A stretch of DNA of 21,717 bases from the NCBI GenBank assembly GCA_946406305.1, contig CAMJKC010000007.1, forward strand, positions 1 through 21,717, written 5' to 3'. Numbering within the stretch: the first letter of the stretch is position 1; each line of letters opens with the position of its first letter. Position numbers and translations under genes: made by a program. This document shows positions 1 to 7,800 of the stretch, piece by piece. The notes beneath the pieces were generated by a model. It did no database searches. It saw only the letters and a list, made by a program, of their open reading frames with translations, and had not been told where the DNA came from. Origin of the DNA: an uncultured Lachnospiraceae bacterium (GTDB lineage: Bacteria; Bacillota; Clostridia; Lachnospirales; Lachnospiraceae).

Positions 1-40
1 ACAATGAGTGTTTTTATTTTTATTTGGAGGTGAACAATCT

Positions 41-130
41 ATGGTTAATCTCAATTTAATTGAGGTTTTAAATCATTTTGATTATCATTTTTTCTCATTC
101 CTCTACCGAATCCACCAATTGCACTTCTAA
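41..130 (+). other. Short 29-codon ORF with a strong ribosome binding site
   Basis: A very good Shine-Dalgarno sequence, GGAGGTGA at 26-33, sits 7 bases before an ATG at 41 that opens only 29 codons before TAA at 128-130. The ORF lies antisense to the 3' end of the secreted-protein gene at 51-611. Its start overlaps a perfect inverted repeat (CTCAATT, one base, AATTGAG; 50-64), which also contains the stop codon of that gene. The peptide is rich in His and Phe and resembles no family I know. It may be the broken remainder of a gene, a leader peptide, or chance. Confidence 0.2.
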
Positions 131-611
131 CAGTTATTGCTTTAGTTGATGTGCTATTTTCAACTTCTATCATAACATAATCACCTACTTTAAAGTCTGT
201 ATATTTTCCATTTTGTCCCATATTTTTTTCACTCATAAATTTGGCAGAAGTTGTGTTGTATGTTTTTGAAGTAGAAGTTAATGTGAACATATCTTCAGGG
301 TTCATATTTCTCATAGCCTCATTTGGAGTTGCTATCTTAACTGGCTTTTGAGTATCATTAAAAGGTTTTTGACCATTAAACTCAGGTTTCTCAGGTCTAT
401 TGCCATTTGCATTTTTTAAAAAATCAGGTTCTTTTCTTTCAGCTAAAGTTATAGTTATTGAATTACTATTTATACTTGTTATTTTTCCTATTACTTCATT
501 TTCTTTATTGAACTGTTTTTTTGAAGTATCAATATTTGTAGCGAATGCAGAAAAACTAAATGCTGATATAAAAACTGATATTAATAAAAGTTTTGTTATT
601 ATTTTTTTCAT
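51..611 (-). CDS. Small secreted protein, DUF5666-like (hypothetical)
   Basis: 186 residues. The first 24 form a clear signal peptide: MKK, a hydrophobic core, then a small-residue end at SAFA, with predicted cleavage after Ala24, so the mature protein is exported. After this, VIGKITSINSNSITITL (about 41-57) has the short beta-strand pattern of OB-like DUF5666 domains. A low-complexity linker rich in Asn, Pro, Lys and Glu follows (about 58-100). A second strand set (FTLTSTSKTY, then VGDYVMIEV and KAITVRSA, about 109-165) gives a plausible small beta-barrel, and the tail is Gly/Arg/Asn-rich. The start is supported by AAGGAGA at 621-627 (read on the minus strand), 9 bases from the ATG. No convincing promoter was seen upstream. 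The domain name is tentative and the function unknown. Confidence 0.75.
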   Translation of the reverse strand: MKKIITKLLLISVFISAFSFSAFATNIDTSKKQFNKENEVIGKITSINSNSITITLAERKEPDFLKNANGNRPEKPEFNGQKPFNDTQKPVKIATPNEAMRNMNPEDMFTLTSTSKTYNTTSAKFMSEKNMGQNGKYTDFKVGDYVMIEVENSTSTKAITVRSAIGGFGRGMRKNDNQNDLKPQLN

Positions 612-735
612 AATGTTAAATCTCCTTAAATGTATTTCAATAAATTTATTATTGATTGTATGAATGATAACAATTAGTTGTTAAATAAAATCGTTGAAAA
701 AATGATTTATTTGTGAATAATGATAAAATAAATTG

Positions 736-1135
736 TGAGCCGTAGTGGCGAGTGTGGTTGTAGGGGCGAGTGTGGTTGTAGGGGCGAGCACTGCGAGCCC
801 GCATTGAGTAGTCGCCGCAGGGGAGAGTTTTGATTGTAGGGGCGAGCACCGCGAGCCCACAGTGAGTAGTCGCCGTAGGGGGGAAGCACCGCGAGCCCGC
901 ATTTAGTAGTTAGTTGTAAGGGGGTGCACTGCGAGCCCGCATTTAGTAGTTAGTTGTAAGGGGGTGCACTGCGAGCCCACATTGAGTAATCGCCGTAGGG
1001 GTGAGCACCGCGAGCCCGCATTGAGTAGTCGCCGCAGGGGAGAGTTTTGATTGTAGGGGCGAGTTTTGATTGTAGGGGCGAGCACTGCGAGCCCGCATTG
1101 AGTAGTCGCCGTAGGGGCGAGCACTGCGAGCCCAT
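736..1135. repeat. GC-rich modular tandem repeat array
   Basis: The core GCAC(T/C)GCGAGCCC occurs eight times, starting at 788, 846, 886, 926, 966, 1005, 1082 and 1121. Spacings are 58, 40, 40, 40, 39, 77 and 39, so the basic module is 39-40 bp. The two longer gaps fit one and two extra 19-bp sub-modules of the type TTTTGATTGTAGGGGCGAG. The left edge holds 18-bp variants (GGCGAG at 747, 765 and 783). In the commonest module about 26 of 39 bases are G or C, against very A/T-rich flanks. Four copies (782-800, 840-858, 1076-1094, 1115-1133) can fold as GGGC-GA-GC-(ACY)-GC-GA-GCCC. Modules ending in TCGCC can instead pair with the GGCGA of the next one, for example 1106-1120. The rest of 612-1207 is A/T-rich with no gene seen. 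The array leaves several minus-strand frames open, but they have no ribosome binding sites and merely translate the repeat. Confidence 0.9.
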
Positions 1136-1152
1136 CAATATAATTCATTATG

Positions 1153-1181
1153 TTGATAATAAATGTTATTTGTGATAGTAT
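1153..1181 (+). promoter_or_regulatory. Candidate promoter of the UDG-like gene
   Basis: TTGATA at 1153-1158, a 17-bp spacer, and an extended -10 (TGA then TAGTAT, 1173-1181), which puts the transcript start near 1188 and gives a leader of about 20 bases containing the GGTGG ribosome binding site (1198-1202). A second -10-like TATAAT at 1188-1193 has only a poor -35 (GTTATT), so which one is used is uncertain. It lies directly downstream of the repeat array. Confidence 0.45.
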
Positions 1182-1207
1182 AAAAAATATAATTTTTGGT
1201 GGTGAAA

Positions 1208-2011
1208 ATGTTTGTTTTTGACAATATAGATAAAACTTGGATTGAATTTTTAGAAGATAAAAATATTAAAAAAGAATTAAAAAATATTTTTAATTCTATA
1301 GGAACTCCTATTTATAAAAAGAATGCAAATGTAGATTTTTATCATATTGAAGAATGCTTTTTACCTTATGTTGAAGATGTATTTAAGTTTATGAGATTAG
1401 GAATAAGTAATTTTAAATACATAGTTCTTGGTATGGACCCTTATAGCTCATATTATATTGACGATGGTAAAATAATACCTGTTGCAACGGGGAGAAGTTT
1501 TGAAATTTCAAATGCAGATTCTTGGACTACAAAAATAAAACAAGTGTCACTTGTAAATATTTTAAAAACTTTGTATTTTGATAAGTTTAAGAAAGTTGAA
1601 GATATAGCTACTATAAGAAATAATTTGATAGAGTATGATGACATATTAAAATATAAAAAAGAAGTGGGTAATGAAACTAAAATTAAAATATTAAATATTC
1701 ATAAGTGGTTTGACTATTTAGAAGAGCAAGGAGTTTTGTGGATGAATTCTACACTTACAGTCAGAGTAAATAATTCTTCAAGCCATATTGATATATGGAA
1801 AAAATTTATGGACTCAGTCATAAGATACATATATAGTTTAAACGAAAACATAAAATTTGTAGTTTTTGGAGAAGCTGCATATAATAGAATCTGTGAGATA
1901 GTAGAAGATGAAAAAATAATAAGGACTTGTCATCCAGCGAGTAGGCAAAATAATACTTTTATAGTAGATGATGTGTTTAGTAAAATGAGTGATATAAATT
2001 TTTATAAGTAG
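1208..2011 (+). CDS. Divergent family-1-like uracil-DNA glycosylase
   Basis: 267 residues, most likely a base-excision enzyme that removes uracil from DNA. The main landmarks of Ung are present in order. GMDPYS (75-80) matches the water-activating GQDPYH loop and keeps Asp77 and Tyr79. GRSFEI (95-100) supplies the Phe that would stack on uracil. SLVNILKTL (114-122) matches the Pro/Ser loop region. WMNSTLTVR (178-186) keeps the uracil-binding Asn180. CHPASR (241-246) keeps the catalytic His242. Oddities: Gln and His of GQDPYH are Met and Ser, there is extra sequence between the first motif and the Phe (81-95), and the DNA-intercalating Leu expected after HPSP is Arg246. The start is the ATG at 1208, 5 bases after GGTGG. 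A TTG at 1196 is in frame but lacks a good site. It could be a housekeeping Ung variant or an acquired paralogue. The fold assignment is firm, the substrate is not. Confidence 0.75.
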   Translation: MFVFDNIDKTWIEFLEDKNIKKELKNIFNSIGTPIYKKNANVDFYHIEECFLPYVEDVFKFMRLGISNFKYIVLGMDPYSSYYIDDGKIIPVATGRSFEISNADSWTTKIKQVSLVNILKTLYFDKFKKVEDIATIRNNLIEYDDILKYKKEVGNETKIKILNIHKWFDYLEEQGVLWMNSTLTVRVNNSSSHIDIWKKFMDSVIRYIYSLNENIKFVVFGEAAYNRICEIVEDEKIIRTCHPASRQNNTFIVDDVFSKMSDINFYK

Positions 2012-2016
2012 GTAGT

Positions 2017-3057
2017 TTATTTTTTATATATGCTTTCATATAAATCTGTAGCATATATGTTTGTAAGAGTAGATTTGTCAACTTTCTTGTCTGAAAAAAT
2101 CTTTTTTAATTCTTTTTTTGTGAATCCAAAAATGTATTTGCATTTTATATATTTTAATATGTTTTTTGAAGATGGTTTTATGTTTAATATGTTCAAATAT
2201 TTTATTTTCTTACCATATTCTATTTTTTTTACATCATTTTCTTTGATATTTAAAAGTATATGAAGGAGAGCTCTTTTTACACTTGCGACAGTTCTATTCT
2301 TCTTATTTAGTAAATCTATACGACTATCAAATGACAAATTTTTTGTGGAATCTTTTTCTATACTATGCATGAGGTTTTCATCTACAGAGTAATAAGAGTT
2401 TAGTGGTATATTATTTTTTTTATTAAAAAATAGTATTTGATTTAAGTAGTCAGAGAAGGAGTTTAAGGTGATTTTTAAATTCATATGCTCTCTAATTTCT
2501 GTTGCAGACTTCATATTTTCGTCTCTCTTTATACATATCATATTGACATCTAAATTCAAATCTTTTTTTGCCTTAATATATTCTACACCGAGTATGTCAT
2601 TTGGTGAGAGTTTTATGTTGCAAATTTCAGACAATATTTTGCTGTGGGGCATACCTAATTTTAATTTTTGGTGATAAGTTTTTTCGTCAATATTTTTATT
2701 TGATATTTCTTTTAGTTTATTTATGTCATTTATGTTTGATCCAAAAACTACATTGTCAACGAATTTCAATTTTTTGATTATTGCCATTGAAGCCGTTGCA
2801 AAATATTTTGCACTTGATAGAACCATTTCTACTGGTATCTCTATAACTAAATCAACACCATTTTCAATTAAAATATTTGCTCTCTCATATTTATCGACAA
2901 CCGAAGGTTCTCCTCTTTGGACAAAATCACCAGACATTATGGCTACTATGTAGTCAGATTTGAGAGAGTTTTTAATATAGTTTATTATTTTTTTGTGCCC
3001 TTCGTGAAATGGGTTACACTCACATATTAGAGCGGATACAATTTTATTTTCTATCAT
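2017..3057 (-). CDS. tmcAL: tRNA(Met) cytidine acetate ligase TmcAL
   Basis: 346 residues. TmcAL (formerly YlbM) uses ATP and acetate to make N4-acetylcytidine at wobble position 34 of elongator tRNA-Met, and is a nucleotidyltransferase-fold protein. Diagnostic features: ECNPFHEGH (13-21), carrying the nucleotide-binding HxGH motif at His18-His21; AIMSGDFVQRGEPSVVDK soon after; the family segment IPVEMVLSSAKYFA; and KRDENMKSATEIRE. Charged helices typical of the C-terminal region follow. It is shorter than B. subtilis YlbM (about 415 residues), and the shortfall appears to be in the C-terminal half. The reading frame is clean. There is no Shine-Dalgarno before the ATG at 3057, and the predicted promoter places the transcript start only about 3 bases upstream. 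Its 3' end converges on the UDG-like gene with a 5-bp gap and no visible terminator. Confidence 0.92.
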   Translation of the reverse strand: MIENKIVSALICECNPFHEGHKKIINYIKNSLKSDYIVAIMSGDFVQRGEPSVVDKYERANILIENGVDLVIEIPVEMVLSSAKYFATASMAIIKKLKFVDNVVFGSNINDINKLKEISNKNIDEKTYHQKLKLGMPHSKILSEICNIKLSPNDILGVEYIKAKKDLNLDVNMICIKRDENMKSATEIREHMNLKITLNSFSDYLNQILFFNKKNNIPLNSYYSVDENLMHSIEKDSTKNLSFDSRIDLLNKKNRTVASVKRALLHILLNIKENDVKKIEYGKKIKYLNILNIKPSSKNILKYIKCKYIFGFTKKELKKIFSDKKVDKSTLTNIYATDLYESIYKK

Positions 3058-3066
3058 GGTATAAAA

Positions 3067-3118
3067 AATATAGCAAAAAATGTGTCAATTTGCAAATTTG
3101 ATATATAAATGATATAAT
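3067..3118. promoter_or_regulatory. Divergent tmcAL/dxr promoter with a shared palindromic -35
   Basis: TTGCAA at 3090-3095 is its own reverse complement and lies at the centre of a 12-bp perfect palindrome (AATTTGCAAATT, 3087-3098). Rightward, a 17-bp spacer leads to an extended -10, TGA-TATAAT (3110-3118), facing dxr. Leftward, a 17-bp spacer leads to an extended -10, TGC-TATATT (3075 down to 3067), facing tmcAL. Predicted starts are near 3125 (dxr, about 55-base leader) and near 3060 (tmcAL, about 3-base leader). A minus-strand TTGACA at 3088-3083 is a competing -35, but its best spacing leads only to TTTATA. The dxr leader begins with a small stem (ACTTCT 3126-3131 with AGAAGT 3146-3151). 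Confidence 0.6.
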
Positions 3119-3179
3119 AAATTTTACTTCTTTAAACCCATTTTTAGAAGTTTTAAATTTAATTATGTATGGAGTTTAT

Positions 3180-4274
3180 ATGAAAAGAGAAAACATAGCT
3201 ATACTTGGCTCTACAGGTTCTATAGGGACGCAAACTCTTTCTGTATTGGAAGATGTTGGCGATAAAAATATATATGCACTTGCTACCAATGAGAATATAG
3301 ATTTGTTATATAAACAAATTAAGAAATATAATCCTAAATATGCTTCAGTTTATGATTATGAAAAATATAAAATTTTACAAAAAAAGGTTCAAAAGGCAAA
3401 ACTAAAAACAAAAATATTGACAGGGGATAGTGGACTTATACAGATTTCAAAAGACAAGAATATAGATTTTTTTGTAAATGCTATGTCATCAAGAGGTTGT
3501 GTAGAAGGTATAGAGTTAAATATATTGATTACAAAAAATATTATAAATCAAAAGAAAAAAATAGCTATGGCAAATAAAGAGACTATAGTATGTGCAGGAA
3601 AAGAGATTATGAGTCTCGCGAGAAAAAATAAAGTTGAAATAAGACCTATAGACTCGGAGCATTCTGCTATATGGCAGTGTATAAAAGATGAAAATAAAAA
3701 AAGAATAAAGAAAATACTCATAACTTGTTCTGGTGGTCCATTTTATGGGAAAAAAGAAAAAGATTTAAAAAATGTAAAAGTGTCAGATTGTATGAAACAT
3801 CCTAATTGGAAGATGGGACAAAAGATTACAATAGATAGTGCTACTTTAGTAAATAAAGGGCTTGAGATTATAGAGGCTCATTTCTTATTTGATTTAAAGC
3901 CATCACAGATTGATGTGGTAGTTCAAAAAGAATCAATTATCCATTCTATGGTAGAGTTTTGTGACGGGAGTGTTATGGCACAACTTGGTGCGAGTGATAT
4001 GAGAATACCCATAGCTTATGCAATATATGAAAAAGAAAGACCAGAAATAAGTGCAAGGCGATTAGACTTTAAGAATATTGAAAAAATAAGTATAGGGACA
4101 GTGGACAGTAAAACCTTTCCTGCAGTTGAGTTGGCATACAAAGCTATAAAAAAAGGTAGCAAATTTATGAAAAAGTATTGTATTGCTGATGAAGTGGCAG
4201 TTAGAAAGTTTATTGATGGGAAAATAAAATTTTTAGATATAGTAAAATATATAAAAAATGAAATGGGAATGTAA
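3180..4274 (+). CDS. dxr: 1-deoxy-D-xylulose 5-phosphate reductoisomerase
   Basis: 364 residues. The enzyme converts DXP to MEP with NADPH, the first committed step of the non-mevalonate isoprenoid pathway, in the cytosol. The N-terminal Rossmann motif GSTGSIG (10-16) binds NADPH. DSEHSA (158-163) supplies the metal ligands Asp158 and Glu160. HPNWKMG followed by IDSATLVNKGLEIIEAHFLF forms the catalytic loop and carries the third acidic ligand. The C-terminal helical domain is present. The family is usually 380-400 residues, so this is a compact member with no missing motif. The start is the ATG at 3180, 5 bases after GGAG at 3171-3174. An in-frame ATG at 3165 has no binding site. The usual neighbours uppS, cdsA and rseP are absent. 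It has its own promoter and is followed by another, so it is probably monocistronic. Confidence 0.97.
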   Translation: MKRENIAILGSTGSIGTQTLSVLEDVGDKNIYALATNENIDLLYKQIKKYNPKYASVYDYEKYKILQKKVQKAKLKTKILTGDSGLIQISKDKNIDFFVNAMSSRGCVEGIELNILITKNIINQKKKIAMANKETIVCAGKEIMSLARKNKVEIRPIDSEHSAIWQCIKDENKKRIKKILITCSGGPFYGKKEKDLKNVKVSDCMKHPNWKMGQKITIDSATLVNKGLEIIEAHFLFDLKPSQIDVVVQKESIIHSMVEFCDGSVMAQLGASDMRIPIAYAIYEKERPEISARRLDFKNIEKISIGTVDSKTFPAVELAYKAIKKGSKFMKKYCIADEVAVRKFIDGKIKFLDIVKYIKNEMGM

Positions 4275-4284
4275 TTTTATTGAG

Positions 4285-4313
4285 TTGTAAAAATATATTA
4301 TTTTTTGTATAAT
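4285..4313 (+). promoter_or_regulatory. Promoter of the membrane protein-ileS unit
   Basis: TTGTAA at 4285-4290, a 17-bp spacer, and a perfect TATAAT at 4308-4313. The transcript should begin near 4320, only some 18 bases before the first ATG, with AAAGGAG at 4326-4332 in between. That leaves no room for a T-box leader, although many Firmicute ileS genes have one. No clear terminator separates it from dxr. Confidence 0.65.
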
Positions 4314-4337
4314 AAAAAAGGTTTGAAAGGAGATTTT

Positions 4338-4844
4338 ATGGCTGGTCTTGAGAGTTTTTATGTAATATTCAAATGGGTATTTAGTATAGTTTGTTATTAC
4401 TACATATTTATAAAATGTAATGAAAAAGGCTTTAAGTCTATAATACCTATTTATTCTGATTATATTAAATATAAATTATTTTTTAGTAAGAAAGTGTTTT
4501 TTGTGTATTTAATAGCTTTGATTTTATTTTTTGTATCTGGATTTATAGTTGGCGGAATAGGGGCTATTGAAATTTTAAACAATGGTGGTTCAATGACTCA
4601 AGAGATGATGGATAGAATTCTTTTAGATAATAGAGTGATTACATTTAGTAATGTTATGATGTTTTCAATGTTTGTGTATTTTTTACTAAAACTCATAATG
4701 TCATATTTTACAGCAAAGAGTTTTGGAAAAGGTTTTTTATTTGTAATAGGTATCATGGTTATACCTTTTATATGTGAAGGGATACTTGCTTTTTCAAATG
4801 CTGAATATTTAGGAAATTTATATGGAAAGAATAAAAAAATATAG
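4338..4844 (+). CDS. Four-helix membrane protein, DUF5684-like
   Basis: 168 residues, predicted integral membrane protein with hydrophobic segments at about 5-26, 52-78, 100-122 and 132-152. Between the first two is IPIYSDYIKYKL, and near the end SFGKGFLFVIGI followed by ILAFSNAEYLGN. This layout resembles the small DUF5684-type proteins, which are sometimes loosely labelled as signal peptidase-associated. I see no catalytic residues. The start at 4338 follows AAAGGAG at 4326-4332, and an in-frame ATG at 4305 lies inside the promoter and is rejected. It is the first gene after a promoter and ends 13 bases before ileS, so the two are probably co-transcribed. Function unknown. Confidence 0.75.
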   Translation: MAGLESFYVIFKWVFSIVCYYYIFIKCNEKGFKSIIPIYSDYIKYKLFFSKKVFFVYLIALILFFVSGFIVGGIGAIEILNNGGSMTQEMMDRILLDNRVITFSNVMMFSMFVYFLLKLIMSYFTAKSFGKGFLFVIGIMVIPFICEGILAFSNAEYLGNLYGKNKKI

Positions 4845-4857
4845 GTAAGGGGTTTAT

Positions 4858-7800
4858 ATGTTTAATAAAGTTAATGCTGATTTTAATTTTGTAGAGAGAG
4901 AAAATGAAATATTAAAATATTGGAATGAAAAAGATATACAAAAAAAATGTTTAAATGCAAAAAGTGAAAATGACTACTATGTATTTTTTGATGGCCCTCC
5001 TACTGCAAATGGAAAACCACATATAGGGCATGTAGAGACGAGAGCTTTTAAAGACTTGATACCAAGATATAGAGCGATGAAGGGTAATTTTGTTCCAAGA
5101 AAAGCAGGTTGGGATACTCACGGGCTTCCTGTTGAACTTGAAGTAGAAAAATCTCTTGGGATAGATGGAAAAGAGCAGATAGAGAAATATGGAATAGAAC
5201 CTTTTATAGAAAAGTGTAAAGAGAATGTATGGAAATATAAAACAATGTGGGAAGATTTTTCTTACAAGGTAGCATTTTTGGCAGATATGGATAATCCATA
5301 TGTCACTTATTACAATGATTATATAGAATCTGAGTGGTGGGCTTTAAAACAGATATGGGATAAAGGGCTTCTTTATAAAAGTTTTAAAATTGTTCCTTAT
5401 TGTCCAAGATGTGGGACACCACTTTCAAGCCATGAGGTGGCTCAAGGGTATAAAGATATAAAGACGAGAACAGCAGTTGTTAGGTTTAAGGTAAAAAATG
5501 AAGATGCATATATACTTGCTTGGACTACAACACCTTGGACTTTGCCATCAAATGTAGGGTTATGTGTGAACCCAGATAACATATATGTAAAAATAAAATG
5601 CATAGATGGAAATACTTATTATATGGCTAAGGAATTGTGTGATAGTATTTTAAAAAAATTACTGACAGATGATATAAAAGATGTAAAAGAGACATATGAG
5701 ATACTTTGCGAATTCAAAGGAAAAGAACTTGAGTATAAAGAATATGAACCACTTTTTGATTTTACAGGTGAATTTGTAAAAAAACAAAACAAAAAAGGTT
5801 TTTATGTAACTTGTGATAACTATGTAACACTTGATAATGGTACTGGGGTTGTTCATATAGCTCCAGCATTTGGTGATGACGATAATAGAGTTTGTAGTAA
5901 ATATGATATGCCTTTTGTCCAATTTGTAGATACAAAAGGGAAGATGACAAAAGAAACAGGTGAGTTTTATGGTCTTTCTACTACAGAAGCAGATAATAAA
6001 GTTCTCTCAAATTTGTTAAATAGAAATTTATTATTTGATGACCCTATAGTGGAGCACTCTTATCCTCATTGTTGGAGATGCAATACTCCTCTTATATATT
6101 ATGCAAGAGAGTCATGGTTCATAAAAATGACTGCAGTGAGAGATGACTTAGTTAAAAATAATAATATGATAAAGTGGTATCCAGAGAGTATAGGTAAAGG
6201 TAGATTTGGTGACTGGATTGAAAATGTGCAAGACTGGGGTATATCAAGAGATAGATATTGGGGGACTCCACTTAATATATGGGAGTGTGAATGTGGACAT
6301 AGACATGCTATAGGGAGTATAAAAGAATTAAAAGAAAGAGCTATAGATTTGGAAGGTGATGTAGAATTACATAGACCATTTGTAGATAATGTTCATATAA
6401 AATGTGAAAAATGTGGCAAGCCTATGACAAGGGTTAAAGAAGTTATAGACTGTTGGTTTGATAGTGGAGCTATGCCTTATGCACAACACCATTATCCTTT
6501 TGAGAATAAAGAGGTTTTTGAGAAACAATTTCCTGCCGATTTTATATGTGAAGCAGTTGACCAGACGAGAGGGTGGTTTTATTCTTTACTTGCAGAATCT
6601 ACTTTATTATTTAATAAGCCTGCTTTTAAAAATTGTTTGGTGCTTGGTCATATAACAGATAAAAATGGACAAAAGATGAGTAAAAGTAAAGGCAATGCCA
6701 TAGACCCTATGGAGGCATTAAATAATTTTGGAGCAGATGCAGTAAGATGGTTTTTTTATACTAACTCTGCACCATGGCTTCCAAAGAGATTTTATGATAA
6801 GGCAGTTGCTGAATGTCAAAATAAATTTTTAGGGACTTTACAAAATGTATATGCATTTTTTGTCTTATATGCAAACATTGATAATTTTAATCCAAAAGAC
6901 TATAAGATTTCTTCTGAGTTAAATGTTATGGATAGGTGGTTAATATCAAAATTAAATCTTGTCATAAAAGAAGTAGATAAAAATGTGTCAGAATTTAAAA
7001 TTGTAGAAGCAGCGAATAGCCTTTCTGAATTTGTAGATGAATTGTCAAAATGGTATATAAGGAGAAATAGAGAAAGATTTTGGGCAAGTGGGATGGAGCA
7101 AGATAAAATAAATGCTTATATGGTTTTATATAAAGTATTAGTTGAATTTTCAAAACTCATTGCACCATTTGTTCCATTTATATCAGAAGAGATATATACA
7201 AACCTTGTTTTATCTATAGATAAAGATGCTAAAGAGTCAGTTCATTTATGTGATTATCCAACTTATGATGAGAGTTTGATAGATTTAAAACTTGAAAATG
7301 ATATGGAATCTGCAATAAAAATAGCCGAACTTGGAAGGGCTGCAAGAAATGATGCAAAAATAAAAAACAGACAGCCACTTAGCAAAATATTTATAAAAAT
7401 ACCATATGAATTAAATGAATATTTTATGGATATAATAAAACAAGAATTAAATGTAAAAGAAGTAATAGTAGAAGATGATTTGTCAAATTATATAGATTAT
7501 AAATTCAAACCACAACTCAAAACTCTTGGACCAAAGTATGGAAAAGATTTGAATAAAATAAAAGAATATTTGACAAATGTTAATGGATACGATACTTATA
7601 TGTCACTTAAAAATGATGGGTATATAGAATTTAATGTAGGAGATTCAAATTTTAAACTGACAAAGGATGATGTTTTAATAGAGGCAGAGAAAAAAGGTGA
7701 ATACATAACAGCTATTGATGGAATATATACTGTGGTCCTTGACACTTTACTCACAGATGAACTTATAGAGGAAGGTGTAATAAGAGAATTAGTATCTAAA

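Noticed and set aside
683..712. A/T hairpin (AAATAAAATC with GATTTATTT) upstream of the secreted-protein gene
   Set aside because: The stem is imperfect and almost all A/T in a region of biased composition, so it is likely chance.
736..1135. CRISPR array
   Set aside because: The whole module, including the sequence between cores, is repeated. There are no unique spacers of constant length and no cas genes in the window.
649..1148. Several overlapping minus-strand ORFs of 60-81 codons in the repeat array
   Set aside because: They are open only because the GC-rich repeats lack stop codons. They translate the repeat in different frames, overlap each other and have no ribosome binding sites.
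4314..4857. T-box riboswitch before ileS
   Set aside because: Only about 18 leader bases precede the membrane protein gene and 13 bases separate that gene from ileS, far too little for a T-box.
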